In this document: one piece after another, positions 53,756 through 63,881 of the stretch
Numbering within the stretch: position 1 is the first letter of the stretch
How the letters are laid out: each line of letters begins with the position of its first letter
Source of the DNA: JAKFWF01 sp963732635
GTDB taxonomy: Bacteria; Pseudomonadota; Alphaproteobacteria; Rhizobiales; Hyphomicrobiaceae
Direction: 5' to 3'
Length of the DNA: 64,000 nt
NCBI GenBank assembly: GCA_963732635.1
Contig: CAVTAL010000034.1
Location: 62,001-126,000, forward strand
Program-made: the position numbers and the translations under genes
Notes under the pieces: model-generated
What the model was told of the DNA's origin: nothing
The model's input: only the letters and a program-made list of their open reading frames with translations
Database searches by the model: none

Positions 53756-54616
53756 CTATCCATGCGCGTACCCCTTCGACAAGCGCCCGAGCACGTTGAA
53801 CAGCGACACCGCCGCCAGCACCGCACAAAGAAAGATGATCGAGATGGCCGCCGCGAACGGCCAGTTATTCAAGGTTGACGACTGCTGGTAGATATACATC
53901 GGCATGAACAGCATCTGCCCGCCGCCGACTAGCGTCTGCGTAATGAAGGCGGTGATCGCCGCCGCATAGGTCAGCAGGCAGCCGGCAATGATGCCGGGCA
54001 ACGTCAGCGGCAGGATCACCTTGCGGAAAGTGCGCCACTGGCCAGCGCCCAGCGCCACCGAGGCGTCAAGCAGATTGGGCTCGATCCGCGCCAGCGCCGT
54101 AATCAGCGGCAGCACCATCAGCGGCATCTGCACCTGGGCGAGCGCCACCACCATGCCACCTTCGGTGTAGAGCAGCTTCAGTGGTGCATCGATCACGCCA
54201 ATCGCCGCCAGAGATGAATTGACGATCCCCTGACGTCCCAGGATGACGATCCAGGAGAATGTCCGCACCACCACGCTGGTCAGCAAGGGCAGCAGGATTA
54301 CCAACATCAGAACCGCCTGTGCCCAGCCCGGCGAACGCACATAGACCCACGCCATCGGCAGACCGAGCAGCAGACAGAGGAACGTCACCTCGACGCCGAT
54401 CCACAACGTATGCACGAGCACTTTCAGCGAAAACGGATCAAGCAGGAACTTGGCATACTGCGTGAAGCCGAACGCCTTCATGCTCTCGTCGGTATGGAGG
54501 CTGACGTAGAGCAGGATCGCCAACGGTGCGAGAAAGAACACCACGAAGAATCCGGCCAGCGGCAACGCAAGCTTCAAATCATATGTCGTGGTGTCGAGAT
54601 CGGTCGATGCTGCCAT
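53756..54616 (-). CDS. ABC permease, PotB-like
   Basis: 286-residue inner-membrane permease of the PotB class from the ATG at 54616 (MAASTDLDTTTYDLKLAL). Six hydrophobic segments; the EAA loop reads LDASVALGAGQWRTFRKVIL, then PLTLPGIIAGCLLTYAAAIT. Pairs with the PotC-like protein to form the channel. Upstream gene is the periplasmic binding protein, separated by about 195 bases that contain a dispersed repeat. Confidence 0.92.
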   Translation of the reverse strand: MAASTDLDTTTYDLKLALPLAGFFVVFFLAPLAILLYVSLHTDESMKAFGFTQYAKFLLDPFSLKVLVHTLWIGVEVTFLCLLLGLPMAWVYVRSPGWAQAVLMLVILLPLLTSVVVRTFSWIVILGRQGIVNSSLAAIGVIDAPLKLLYTEGGMVVALAQVQMPLMVLPLITALARIEPNLLDASVALGAGQWRTFRKVILPLTLPGIIAGCLLTYAAAITAFITQTLVGGGQMLFMPMYIYQQSSTLNNWPFAAAISIIFLCAVLAAVSLFNVLGRLSKGYAHG

Positions 54617-54679
54617 GCGGCTGTTCCAGATCCTTGATCTATCGCCACCTCGCAAATGTCATCCCGGCATTCATTGCCA

Positions 54680-54811
54680 GGACCCATCAAGCGACAATCG
54701 CGACATATGAGGGCGAGCCTCCATGGATCCCGGGGACAAGCCCCGGGATAACTGTGGGGCAAACACTCCTCCACTCACTCCCCGGAAGCGGCAGGGGAGA
54801 AGGTGAAGGCC
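54680..54811. repeat. dispersed palindromic repeat between binding-protein and permease genes
   Basis: Contains TCCCGGGGACAAGCCCCGGG with an 8-bp perfect stem (54728-54748), embedded in CCATGGATCC, followed by CTCACTCCCCGGAAGCGGCA and a GGGGAGAAGGTGAAG tail. Both pieces resemble short palindromic repeats scattered through Bradyrhizobium-like genomes. Inside the operon between two ABC genes it could set the high binding-protein-to-permease ratio by stabilising or attenuating the message. Confidence 0.5.
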
Positions 54812-55859
54812 TCACAGCTTGATGTCGCGATTGAACTTCTCGATCCAGCCGGCACGGTTCTCGTTGATCTTCTTCCAGTCCTGGAACTTGAACTTCGACT
54901 TCATGTCGGCGTGATCCTTGGCCAGCACCTTGGCGATCTCGCCAGCCCATCTTCACTTTCGTGTTGGTCGGCACGATGAGATAGGGGCTATCCATCAGTT
55001 TCGCCTGCACTTCCGGCGACAGCGCCGCATCAATCAACTTCGCCGCCATTTCGGCATTCGGCGAGTTCTTGACGATGTGCACCGTCGTCTTGAAGGCAAT
55101 CGCGCCTTCCTTCGGCGCGACGAATTCCACCGGCACGCCGCGGGCTTTTAGAATCTGGATGGCGTTGAAGTTGCCCGGTCCGATATCGATCTGGCCCTGT
55201 TGATAGAGCGTCGCCAGCGCACCCGGATTGGACGCCACCGCCGCGAGGTTTGGCTTCAGTTCCTCGATCGCCTTGAAGCCGGCGTCGACATTGGCTTCGC
55301 TGCCGCCGCGCATGCGGGCGATCTCGACCAGCCAGCCGGTGCCGAGCGTCGAATTCAGATTGGTGATGCCGACGCGGCCCTTGAACTCGGGCTTCCAGAT
55401 ATCCGCCCATGAGGTCGGCGGCGTCTTCACCTTCTCAGGGTTGTACGTGATGCCTACCACCTGGAAGAACGGCGCCGGGCCGTTCGGGTCCTGGGCGTCT
55501 GCAATCAGGTCCTTGTAGTGGGCCGACGACGCGACCGGAAATGGTTGCACGAGGCCCTGGTCGATTGCGACCAGCGCCGGGCCGGGATCGTGCAGCATGA
55601 CGTCGATCGGCGGATTGGCGGCGGCCGCCTTCACCTTGGCGATCTGGTCGACCGACAGCATCGGATCCAGTGTGATTTCCGCGTTGTTGTTGGCCTTTCG
55701 GAAAGCCGGCACCAACACATCACGGTGCGCCTCTTCCCAGCTGCCGGTAAAGGTAGCAAACACCAATCGCCGCGCCTGGGCGTGACTGATGCCGGGAAAT
55801 GCGTGCATCGCGCCCAGCGCGAGCGCACTGGTCATCATGTTGCGCCGATTGAATTCCAT
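54812..55859 (-). CDS. ABC periplasmic binding protein, PotD-like (suspected frame error)
   Basis: About 348 residues of the spermidine/putrescine-binding class. Tat-like or Sec signal at MEFNRRNMMTSALALGAMHA. Mature part: VFATFTGSWEEAHRDVLVPA, VMLHDPGPALVAIDQGLVQP, VVGITYNPEKVKTPPTSWAD, GPGNFNAIQI. At about 54946-54948 a G3 run seems to carry one extra base; after it the expected ending (AKVLAKDHADMKSKFKFQDW, then AGWIEKFNRDI) continues one frame over to a stop at 54812. Ligand residues cannot be assigned from sequence alone. Confidence 0.88.
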
Positions 55860-55889
55860 CGAATTGGTCTCCCTTTTTTTGGTGACGGG

Positions 55890-56975
55890 TCAGGCGGATC
55901 GAAAAACTGTGGCGGCGCGCGGCGACGTCGGCACCATGACGACCTTAGTGCCAGGACTGAGCGGTTCGGCTCCGACATCGCGCGACTGAGCGGTCTTGAT
56001 CGATTGGCCGTTCGACAGCCTTACCTCGTGCACGATCATGGCGCCGAGCGGCAAGCCCATCTCGATCTCGCCGACAATACCTTCGGCTCCGGATGAAAAA
56101 CACAATTGCTCCGGCCGAATGCACACTGTCACCCGCTCACCGACGGTCGGCGCTGCGGCGGTCGCTCGCGCGTGCAATGTCGCGCCGGTGCCGAGAACGA
56201 CAATCGCTTCGGAACCGGCGACACTCTTCACCACGCCCTCAAACAAGTTGGCGGCGCCGACGAAAGTATTGACGAACAGCGTGCGCGGCTCGTCGTAGAT
56301 CTGCGACGGCGGGCCGAATTGTTCCAGCCGCCCTTGGTTGAACACTGCCACCCGGTCGGCCATCGATAGCGCCTCTTCCTGATCGTGAGTGACGATCAGC
56401 GTGGTAGTGCCGGACAATCTCTGGATGCGCTTGATTTCGATCTGCATATCGAGGCGGAGGTTCTTGTCCAACGCGGCAAACGGCTCGTCGAGCAGCAGTA
56501 CCGCAGGGCGAACCGCGAGCGCGCGGGCAAGCGCTATCCGTTGCTGTTGACCGCCCGACATCTCTCTTGGGTAACGCCCGGCGAAGGCTTGCAGCTTCAC
56601 CAACGTCAGCATTTCCTCTACGCGAGCGGCGGTATCTGCTTTCGGCGTGCCGCGCGCCTCAAGACCATAGGCAACATTCTGCGCTGCCGTCATGTGCGGA
56701 AACAGCGCGTAATTCTGGAACACGATGCCGACTGCGCGCTTGTTCGGTGGCAGATGATCGACCGCCTCGCCGCCAATCCTGATCAAACCTTCCGACGGGC
56801 TGATGAAGCCGCCGATCGCCCGCAGCAATGTCGTCTTGCCGCAACCGGAGGGACCGAGCAGTGCAACGAGTTCGCCGCCCAGCACATCGAGGTCGATGTT
56901 GTCGACGGCCTTGGCCGCCCCGTAACGATGCGTCACGCCTTCCAGACGCAGCGGCTGCCCACCACTCACCGACAT
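55890..56975 (-). CDS. ABC ATPase, PotA-like
   Basis: 361 residues from the ATG at 56975 (MSVSGGQPLRLEGVTHRYG); an ATG at 57008 would add 11 residues. Walker A LLGPSGCGKTTLLRAIGG, Q-loop FQNYALFPHMT, ABC signature MSGGQQQRIALARAL, Walker B LLLDEPFAALD, switch His VTHDQEEALS. The C-terminal TOBE domain (about 240-361) is typical of polyamine/Fe3+-type importers. First gene of the importer operon; drives the PotB/PotC-like channel. Divergent from puuE. Confidence 0.94.
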   Translation of the reverse strand: MSVSGGQPLRLEGVTHRYGAAKAVDNIDLDVLGGELVALLGPSGCGKTTLLRAIGGFISPSEGLIRIGGEAVDHLPPNKRAVGIVFQNYALFPHMTAAQNVAYGLEARGTPKADTAARVEEMLTLVKLQAFAGRYPREMSGGQQQRIALARALAVRPAVLLLDEPFAALDKNLRLDMQIEIKRIQRLSGTTTLIVTHDQEEALSMADRVAVFNQGRLEQFGPPSQIYDEPRTLFVNTFVGAANLFEGVVKSVAGSEAIVVLGTGATLHARATAAAPTVGERVTVCIRPEQLCFSSGAEGIVGEIEMGLPLGAMIVHEVRLSNGQSIKTAQSRDVGAEPLSPGTKVVMVPTSPRAATVFRSA

Positions 56976-57238
56976 TTCAGATGACTGGCGATCAGAGCGT
57001 TTTTGCATCAGCCGAAAGCACTCGCCGTTGAGGTGGATCATTAAAATCGTAAACACGCTAGCACTGCCTATCACTTTGGCAAATGGGGAGTTGCGCCCAC
57101 AGACAGGGCATATCGAGGTCAATTGCGCAGCACATGCCAATGGATAGGGCAGAGATCGACGAACAGCCGTTGATCCCGACCTGCGGTTCGGGCTTGATGG
57201 AACGCGAGAACGCTCCGAGCAACCCAAATGGCGATCGC

Positions 57239-58162
57239 ATGACAACCAGCTATGACCGCGATCTGATCGGCTACGGCGCCAATCCACCCAACCCGCAATG
57301 GCCTAACGGTGCCCGCATCGCGGTCAACTTCGTAATGAACTACGAAGAGGGTTCAGAGCCCTCCATCCAGGACGGCGAAGGCTTCTCCGAAAATGGCCTG
57401 ACCGAAGCGCTTGGGCTCGGGCAATCGGTAAAGGGGCGCGACCTCGCCGCCGAAGGCATGTTCGAATATGGCAGTCGCGTCGGCTTCTGGCGTCTGATGC
57501 GTCTGTTTGAGGAACGCCGCCTGCCGATGACGATCTTCGGCTGCGGCCTCGCCATGGAGCGCAATCCCCCCACTTCGGCCGCCATCGCCAAGGCCGGCTT
57601 CGATGTCTGCTCGCATGGCTGGCGATGGGTGAAGCACTACGAACTCAGTGAAGCGGAAGAGCGCGAGCACATCGCCAAGGCAGTGGCGGCGATCACCAAA
57701 ATGACCGGCGAGCGACCGCTCGGCTGGTATTGCCGCTATGGCCCGAGCATCAACACACGCCGCCTCATCGCCGAGGAAGGCGGCTTCCTCTACGACAGCG
57801 ATTACTATGGCGACGAGCTACCGTTCTGGAAGACGGTCGGCGGCCGACCGCACCTCGTCATCCCCTACTCGCTGACCCACAACGACGGCAAATATGCCGG
57901 CTGGATGGGCACATCGCAGCAGTGGTTCGAGTTCATCCGCGACGGTTTCGACATGCTGTACGAGGAAGGCGGCCGCCACCCAAAGATGATGTCCGTTGGG
58001 CTCCACATGCGCCTGATCGGCCACCCGGCACGCGCCGTCGGTCTTGCCCGTCTGCTGGACTACATCAGCGCCAAGCCGGATGTTTGGATCACGCGCCGGA
58101 TCGACATCGCGCACCATTGGATCAAGACGCATCCCTACCCTGGCAAGGGACTTAACGAATAG
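57239..58162 (+). CDS. puuE: allantoinase PuuE (polysaccharide-deacetylase-like)
   Basis: 307 residues from the ATG at 57239 (MTTSYDRDLIGYGANPPNP). NodB-fold hydrolase of the PuuE family, a metal-independent allantoinase of purine degradation. Family pattern: WPNGARIAVNFVMNYEEGSE, then FEYGSRVGFWRLMRLF, FDVCSHGWRWVKHYELSE (the deacetylase His motif is altered, as in PuuE), GERPLGWYCRYGPSINTRRL and MSVGLHMRLIGHPAR. Divergent from the ABC importer, whose ligand may thus be a ureide. Downstream nasT begins 66 bases on. Confident family assignment. Confidence 0.92.
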   Translation: MTTSYDRDLIGYGANPPNPQWPNGARIAVNFVMNYEEGSEPSIQDGEGFSENGLTEALGLGQSVKGRDLAAEGMFEYGSRVGFWRLMRLFEERRLPMTIFGCGLAMERNPPTSAAIAKAGFDVCSHGWRWVKHYELSEAEEREHIAKAVAAITKMTGERPLGWYCRYGPSINTRRLIAEEGGFLYDSDYYGDELPFWKTVGGRPHLVIPYSLTHNDGKYAGWMGTSQQWFEFIRDGFDMLYEEGGRHPKMMSVGLHMRLIGHPARAVGLARLLDYISAKPDVWITRRIDIAHHWIKTHPYPGKGLNE

Positions 58163-58227
58163 AGTTCCTCACCTTGGTGTGCCAGCCGGCCTCGCGGCAC
58201 CACTTGCATCTATGTTGCACTGCACAC

Positions 58228-58851
58228 ATGATACGTGACATGGGCGAGAGTTCCGATAAGCCGCTGCATATCCTGATCATCGACGCCGATCGCATTCGCG
58301 CCTCGATCATCGAGGATGGCCTGCGCGCGGCCGGACACACCCGCCTGACCGTCATTGCCGACAATACGCATCTGATGCGGCGGATCGTCGAGGTCGACCC
58401 AGACGTGATCGTGATCGATCTGGAAAACCCCAACCGCGATGTGCTTGAGCATATGTTCCAGGTATCCCGTGCGGCCAAGCGGCCAGTTGCGATGTTCGTC
58501 GATCGCTCGGACCAGGGTTCCATCGAGGCGGCAATCGATGCAGGCGTTTCGGCCTACGTCGTCGATGGCCTCAAGAAGGAACGGATCAAGCCGATCCTCG
58601 ACACCGCGATCAGCCGTTTCAACGCCTTCGACCGCCTGCGCCGGGAACTCGAAGAAGCCAAAGGCAAACTGGCCGAACGCAAGTCCATCGATCGGGCAAA
58701 GGGCATACTGATGCGCTCACGAAGCATGAGCGAAGACGACGCGTATGCCCTGCTCCGTCGAACCGCCATGAACCAGGGACGCCGCATTTCGGAAATCGCG
58801 GATAGCCTGATCGTTGCGTCCGGTCTGCTCGGTGGGGAGGACGATAAATGA
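58228..58851 (+). CDS. nasT: ANTAR-domain antiterminator, NasT-like
   Basis: 207 residues from the ATG at 58228 (MIRDMGESSDKPLHILIIDAD); the ATG at 58240 is an alternative. Receiver-like N-terminal domain (VIVIDLENPNRDVLEHMFQV, where the phosphoacceptor Asp position is DLE), coiled linker RFNAFDRLRRELEEAKGKLA, and C-terminal ANTAR RNA-binding domain (ERKSIDRAKGILMRSRSMSE, ISEIADSLIVAS). NasT binds two-hairpin leaders and prevents termination of nitrate-assimilation genes when nitrate is present. Overlaps the nasS start by 4 bases. Confidence 0.93.
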   Translation: MIRDMGESSDKPLHILIIDADRIRASIIEDGLRAAGHTRLTVIADNTHLMRRIVEVDPDVIVIDLENPNRDVLEHMFQVSRAAKRPVAMFVDRSDQGSIEAAIDAGVSAYVVDGLKKERIKPILDTAISRFNAFDRLRRELEEAKGKLAERKSIDRAKGILMRSRSMSEDDAYALLRRTAMNQGRRISEIADSLIVASGLLGGEDDK

Positions 58852-60087
58852 CCGACACGCCCGGACGATCGAAGCACGGCGGTGGCCCGCGCATTCGCGC
58901 CGGCTTCATGCCACTGATCGACGCGGCGCCGCTGATCGTTGCTGCCCGCATAGGTTTCGCCACCGCCGAAGGCATCGCCATCGACCTCGTGCGCGAAACA
59001 TCTTGGGCGTCATTGCGGGACCGCATTGCCGTCCGCCACCTCGACGTCGCGCACATGCTGGCGCCAATGCCGATCGCGGCCAATCTGGGACTGACTTCAC
59101 TGCCGACACGATTGCTGGCGCCGATGGCGCTCGGCTCCGGCGGCAATACCATCACGGTGGCAATGCCCCTGTGGCAGGAACTCGCACAACACGGTGCAAC
59201 GGCCGATTTCGACGCCCGCCGTGCGGCGGATGCCTTTGCCGCCGTGGTCAGGGCGCGAAAAGCGGCCGACCGGTCGCCACTGACGATCGCGGTCGTTCAT
59301 CCGCACTCCGCGCATCACTACCAGCTCGCCTACTGGCTGGCCGCGGCCGGTATCGATCCGACGCGTGACGTGGATATCGTCGTTGTGCCGCCCCCCCTCA
59401 CTGCAGACGCCCTTTCGGGCCGGCAGATCGATGCCTTCTCGGCCGGCGAACCGTGGGGCAGCATTGCCGTATCCAAGGGCGTCGGCTGCATCCTGACCAC
59501 CAATGCGCATATCTGGCGGTCGAGCCCCGAGAAAGTGCTGGGCGTGCGCGAAGCATGGGCTGAGGAAGATCGCGATCGAGCTTAGGGCGCTGATCCGCGC
59601 GGTCTATCATGCGAGCCTATGGTGCGATGCCCCGACCAACCGGTCCGCGCTTGCCGAACTGCTTGCCGCCGGGGACGTGCTGTCGATGCCATCGGAAATC
59701 ATCAAAGCCAGTCTTGAGCAACGGCTCACGGCTGCGGACGGCGCGACTCGGGCTGTCGACGGCTTGCTCTCATTCGGCATGCGCGCGGGCACATTTCCCT
59801 GGACCAGTCACGCGTTGTGGTTCTTCTCGCAGATGGTGCGTTGGGGCGATGCCGAATTGACCGCAGCAAATCTCGCAATCGCGCGAACTTCGTATCGACC
59901 CGACCTTTACCGCGCAGCACTTCAGCCGCTTGGCGTTCCGTTGCCGCTTGCCAACAGCAAGATCGAGGGATTGCTCGTGGACGAAACGCCTGTTTCGACG
60001 GTGACCGGAAGCTTGAGCCTCGGGCCAGACACATTCTTCGACGGCGCCGTCTTCGATCCCGATAAGATTTCCTTGCAAGCCAACTAG
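58848..60087 (+). CDS. nasS: nitrate-sensing NrtA/CmpA-like protein, NasS-like (suspected frame error)
   Basis: About 412 residues, no signal peptide, thus a cytoplasmic nitrate sensor related to NrtA/CmpA binding proteins. Opens with IRAGFMPLIDAAPLIVAARI; also VAHMLAPMPIAANLGL, AVVHPHSAHHYQLAYWLAAA and FSAGEPWGSIAVSKGVGCI. At about 59568-59574 the frame ends early; the C-terminal part (ELRALIRAVYHASLWCDAPT, FSFGMRAGTFPWTSH-like, ARTSYRPDLYRAALQPLG) continues one frame over. NasS holds NasT in the absence of nitrate. Start overlaps nasT (ATGA). Ends convergent with cobA, overlapping by 4 bases. Confidence 0.88.
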
Positions 60088-60881
60088 CCGAACGCCGCCT
60101 GCAGACTGTGATCGTCGACCAGATCTTGCCGCACACCCAGTGCCGCGCCGATGCCGATCAGCACCGGACTGACGAGTTCCGCCGGTAGGCCGACACGAGC
60201 GATTTCGGCCAACGTGCCATGCCACCGTTTCTCATCGTCGCGTGATAGCGAGGCCACGGCAACCACTGGCGTGGCGCCCGAAAGCCCTTCCGCCAGCAGT
60301 CTTGCTGCAACTTCCGCCGCAGTTCGCCCGCCCATGTAGACGACAAGCGTCGTCGCCGGATCAGCCGCGCCACGCCAGTCGATGTCGGCTGGCAGTTCGC
60401 CTGAGCGCGCATGACCAGTTATGAAACGCACCGATTGGGCGTGATCGCGATGGGTGAGCGATACGCCGAAGGCCGCCGCCATTGCGGAAGCCGAAGTAAC
60501 ACCCGGCACCATCGAAACCGGAATACCAGCGCGATCGAGGCAGGCGATCTCTTCTCCCGCGCGGCCGAAAATTGCCGGATCGCCCGACTTCAGGCGCACC
60601 ACATGCTTGCCTTGGCGAGCCAGTTTCACCATCAAGTCGTTGATGTCTTCCTGGGCGCAGCTTGGACGACGACCGCGCTTGCCGACCAGCATGCGCTTGG
60701 CTTCGCGACGCGCAAGCTCGAGGATGGCATCCGACACTAGATCGTCATAGAGGATGACGTCGGCCGATTGCAGCACCCGGATCGCCTTCAGCGTCATCAG
60801 TTCCGGATCGCCCGGCCCGGCGCCAACCAGCGTGACGCGGCCTGTGGCTGGCCTAGCCGGCGTGCGCGAGACGTGTTGCAT
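60084..60881 (-). CDS. cobA: uroporphyrinogen-III C-methyltransferase
   Basis: 265-residue SUMT that makes precorrin-2, the precursor of siroheme needed by NirB. SAM-binding motifs: VTLVGAGPGDPELMTLKAI, ILYDDLVSDAILELARREAK, RLKSGDPAIFGRAGEEI, and VPGVTSASAMAAAFGVSLTH with HRDHAQSVRFITGHA. No CysG oxidase/ferrochelatase domain. Its start lies inside the 3' end of the nitrate reductase gene (29-base overlap), so it is the last gene of the nirB-nirD-nasA-cobA unit. Confidence 0.95.
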   Translation of the reverse strand: MQHVSRTPARPATGRVTLVGAGPGDPELMTLKAIRVLQSADVILYDDLVSDAILELARREAKRMLVGKRGRRPSCAQEDINDLMVKLARQGKHVVRLKSGDPAIFGRAGEEIACLDRAGIPVSMVPGVTSASAMAAAFGVSLTHRDHAQSVRFITGHARSGELPADIDWRGAADPATTLVVYMGGRTAAEVAARLLAEGLSGATPVVAVASLSRDDEKRWHGTLAEIARVGLPAELVSPVLIGIGAALGVRQDLVDDHSLQAAFG

Positions 60882-63517
60882 GGATCAGCCCTCCGATCTC
60901 GGCGCGGCAGGAACCGCAGTTGGTGCCGGCTCGCGTTGCAGCACCGACCGCGTCGACGGTGCAGCAACCGGCGCGCACTGCATCGAGAATGTCGTTGCGG
61001 CCGACTTCATTGCAGGCGCACACGATCGGGCCGACATCGCGCGTGCCGCTGCCGGGTCGACCGGCAAGCAGGCGATAGCGGCCGTTGGCATCGTCGAAGG
61101 TTCGGCCGATCTGCTCCGCGATGTAGCCACGCGCACAGGCAACGGGATGTGATGCCAGGAACAACGCGGCCGCGAGTTTGTGCCCGTCGAACATGGCAAA
61201 CCGCATCTCGCCGCGCTTGCGATCGTGATAGGCCAACACCTCGCATCGTGTTGTCGAACCCGGCCACAACCGTTCGATCAAAGCCGCGCCATCGTCGCAA
61301 TCGACAATGTCGGCGAGTTCCGCGCTCCAGCCGGCTTTGGAGCGCGCCAAGGCCCAATAGCCGAGACCATCCAGCGTCGGCCGGGTGGCAGCTGTTGTAT
61401 AGGCGAACCAGCGGGCGGTGAGGGGCACCAGCCCGACGGCTGCAAATTTCAACGCCGGCTGGCCCGAGATCGGATCGACCTGCGAACCGATGAGCTTGTC
61501 AATGCGGGCGTTGCTGGCGAACTGGTCGGTCCAGTGAATCGGCGCAAACACGTTGCCGGGTGCAACCCGATCCGTGATCAGCACCCGCATCACCACCGCG
61601 CCATGGGCGCTCGTCAGACTTGCAAGTCCCGCGGGCTGCAATCCGAGGCATGCCGCGTCGGCTGGGTTCACCTCGACGAACGGTTCGGCGATATGGCTCG
61701 TCAGACGCGGCGTCTTGGCGGTACGCGTCATGGTGTGCCACTGGTCGCGGATGCGGCCGGTGTTGAGCAGCAGCGGAAATTCGGGCGAGGTTACAACGGC
61801 GGCTTGCGAAACGGGCGTCGCGACAAACCGGGCACGACGGTCGGCGGTGAAAAAATTGCCATCGGCGAAGAAGCGCGTTTCGGTCGGGCGCGAACCTTGC
61901 GGCTGCGGCCATTGGAACGGTGCCAGCGCGTTGTAGCTTTCAACATCGATGGCGGCATGAGCGGAAATATCGAGATCGCGCGTGCCGTCATTTTCCGCAG
62001 CCGTCATGGCGGCGTACTCGGCGAAGATCTCAGCTGGGCCTGCCCAAGCAAAGGCATCGGCGAACCCCATGCGTTGCGCGACCTGCGCCATCTGCCACCA
62101 GTCCGGCCGCGCGTTGCCGGGCAGCGGCAGGAACGAGCGTTGCCGCGAAATTCGCCGCTCCGAATTGGTAACGGTGCCGTCCTTCTCGCCCCAAGCGGCC
62201 GACGGCAACAGCACGTGCGCGAATGCCGTCGTGTCGGTGTCGCGCTCGACATCGGACACGACGACGAACGGGCACAATTTTAGCGCCGCGCGTACGCGAT
62301 CGGCTTCGGGCAAGCTGTCGACCGGATTGGTCGCCATGATCCAAACTGCCTTGATGCGGCCGTCGCCGATCGCGTCGAACAGCTCGACAGCCTTCAGTCC
62401 CGGCTTGTCGGCGATGACGGGCGAATTCCAGAACGACTGCACGATGCGGCGATGTTCGGGGTCGGCCAACTCCATGTGCGCCGCAAGCATATTGGCGAGG
62501 CCACCGACCTCGCGGCCACCCATTGCGTTCGGCTGTCCGGTGACCGAGAACGGCCCCATGCCCGGCCGGCCAATCCGTCCTGTCGCTAGATGGCAATTTA
62601 TGATGGCGTTGACCTTGTCGGTACCCGAAGTCGACTGGTTGACGCCCTGGCTGTAGATCGTCACCACCCGCTCGGTGCGGGCGAACAGATCGTAGAACTC
62701 GCGCAATGCCAGTTGCGATAGCCCTGTCTGGCTGGCGATCGCGCTGATCGGCATCCGGCTCGCGGCCTCGAATGCCTCGCGAAAACCGCTGGTGTGATCG
62801 GCGATGAAGGCGTCGTTGCGGCGCGTTGGCACCGATGAGCGTCACCAGCAGTCCATTGAACAGGGCAACATCGCTGTCGGGTGCAATTGCCAAATGCTGA
62901 TCGGCAATTTCGCAGGTAGCAGTCCGCCGCGGGTCGATGACGATGACTTTGGTGCCGCGCTTTTCGCGTGCTGCCGCGAGGCGCTGATAAAGCACCGGGT
63001 GGCACCAGGCGAGGTTCGAGCCAACCAACACAACGAGGTCGGCCTGTTCGATGTCTTCGTAGTTGCCGGGCACGGTATCAGTGCCGAACGCTCGCTTATG
63101 GCCGGCGACCGAGGACGCCATGCACAGCCGCGAATTGCTGTCGATATTGGCAGCGCCGATGTATCCCTTCATCAACTTGTTGGCGGCGTAATAGTCCTCG
63201 GTCAGCAACTGCCCGGAAATGTAGAAAGCGACACTTTCTGGACCGTGCGCGGCGATAGTCTCGCTGAAGCGGCGGGCGACCAGATCGAGGGCATCGTCCC
63301 ACTGCGCGACCTCACCATCAATCAGCGGTTCCAGCAGCCGGCCTTCGAGCGACAAGGTTTCACCGAGCGCGCTGCCCTTCGAGCATAGCCGGCCGCGATT
63401 TGCCGGATGATCCGGATCACCAGCGATGGCGAAAGACCCGTCGGCGGCGCGGGTGGCGAGCACGCCGCAGCCGACGCCGCAATAGGGACAGGTGGTGCGA
63501 ACGGTGCCTTCGCTCAT
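60853..63517 (-). CDS. nasA: assimilatory nitrate reductase, catalytic subunit (suspected frame error)
   Basis: About 887 residues. N-terminal [4Fe-4S] Cys set (CPYCGVGCGVL ... RLCSKG), molybdopterin-guanine-dinucleotide regions (FYISGQLLTEDYYAANKLMK, GTDTVPGNYEDI, GSNLAWCHPVLYQRL, SQGVNQSTSGTDKVNAIINC), molybdopterin-binding C-domain (FPLLLNTGRIRDQWHTMTRT, VNPADAACLGLQP) and a C-terminal [2Fe-2S] BFD-type domain (IVCACNEVG ... GTNCGSCRAEIG). One extra base at about 62818-62823 splits it. Cytoplasmic; accepts electrons from NADH via NirB-like or ferredoxin routes. Follows nirD by 10 bases. Confidence 0.92.
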
Positions 63518-63527
63518 CGCATCACAC

Positions 63528-63881
63528 TCATGCGGCCTTGGCGCGGGCGTCGAGCGCGGCGCCGTCGATCAGCAAGCGCCCTTTTTCGATCTTCAGCGCA
63601 TAGGTCTTCACCGCGCCCTTGTCCGCACCCTGCGCTTCGCCGCTTTCAAGGCTGATTACCCAGTTGTGCAACGGGCAGGTCACGCGCCTTGTCGTGCACG
63701 ATGCCCTGCGACAAGTGGGCCTTGCTTATGCGGGCAGCTGATCATCGATGGCAAACACCTCGTCCTCGCTGGTGCGAAATACCGCGATACAGCCGGCCGG
63801 TGATTTCACCACCCGGGCGCCGCGCACCGGGATGTCGGCAACCGCGCCGATGTCGATCCACTTCGTTGGCTTGCGGCTCAT
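63528..63881 (-). CDS. nirD: nitrite reductase small subunit NirD (three suspected frame errors)
   Basis: Rieske-like small subunit, about 116 residues after correction. ATG at 63881 (MSRKPTKWIDIGAVADIPVR). The frame breaks three times by apparent single insertions (about 63733-63740, 63709-63714 and 63682-63688); joining the pieces gives the expected CPHKQGPLSQGIVHD, TCPLHNWVISLESGEAQG and KTYALKIEKGRLLIDG ending LDARAKAA with the stop at 63528. Cys-x-His pairs of the family are both present. Its start overlaps the nirB stop (ATGA). Confidence 0.82.
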
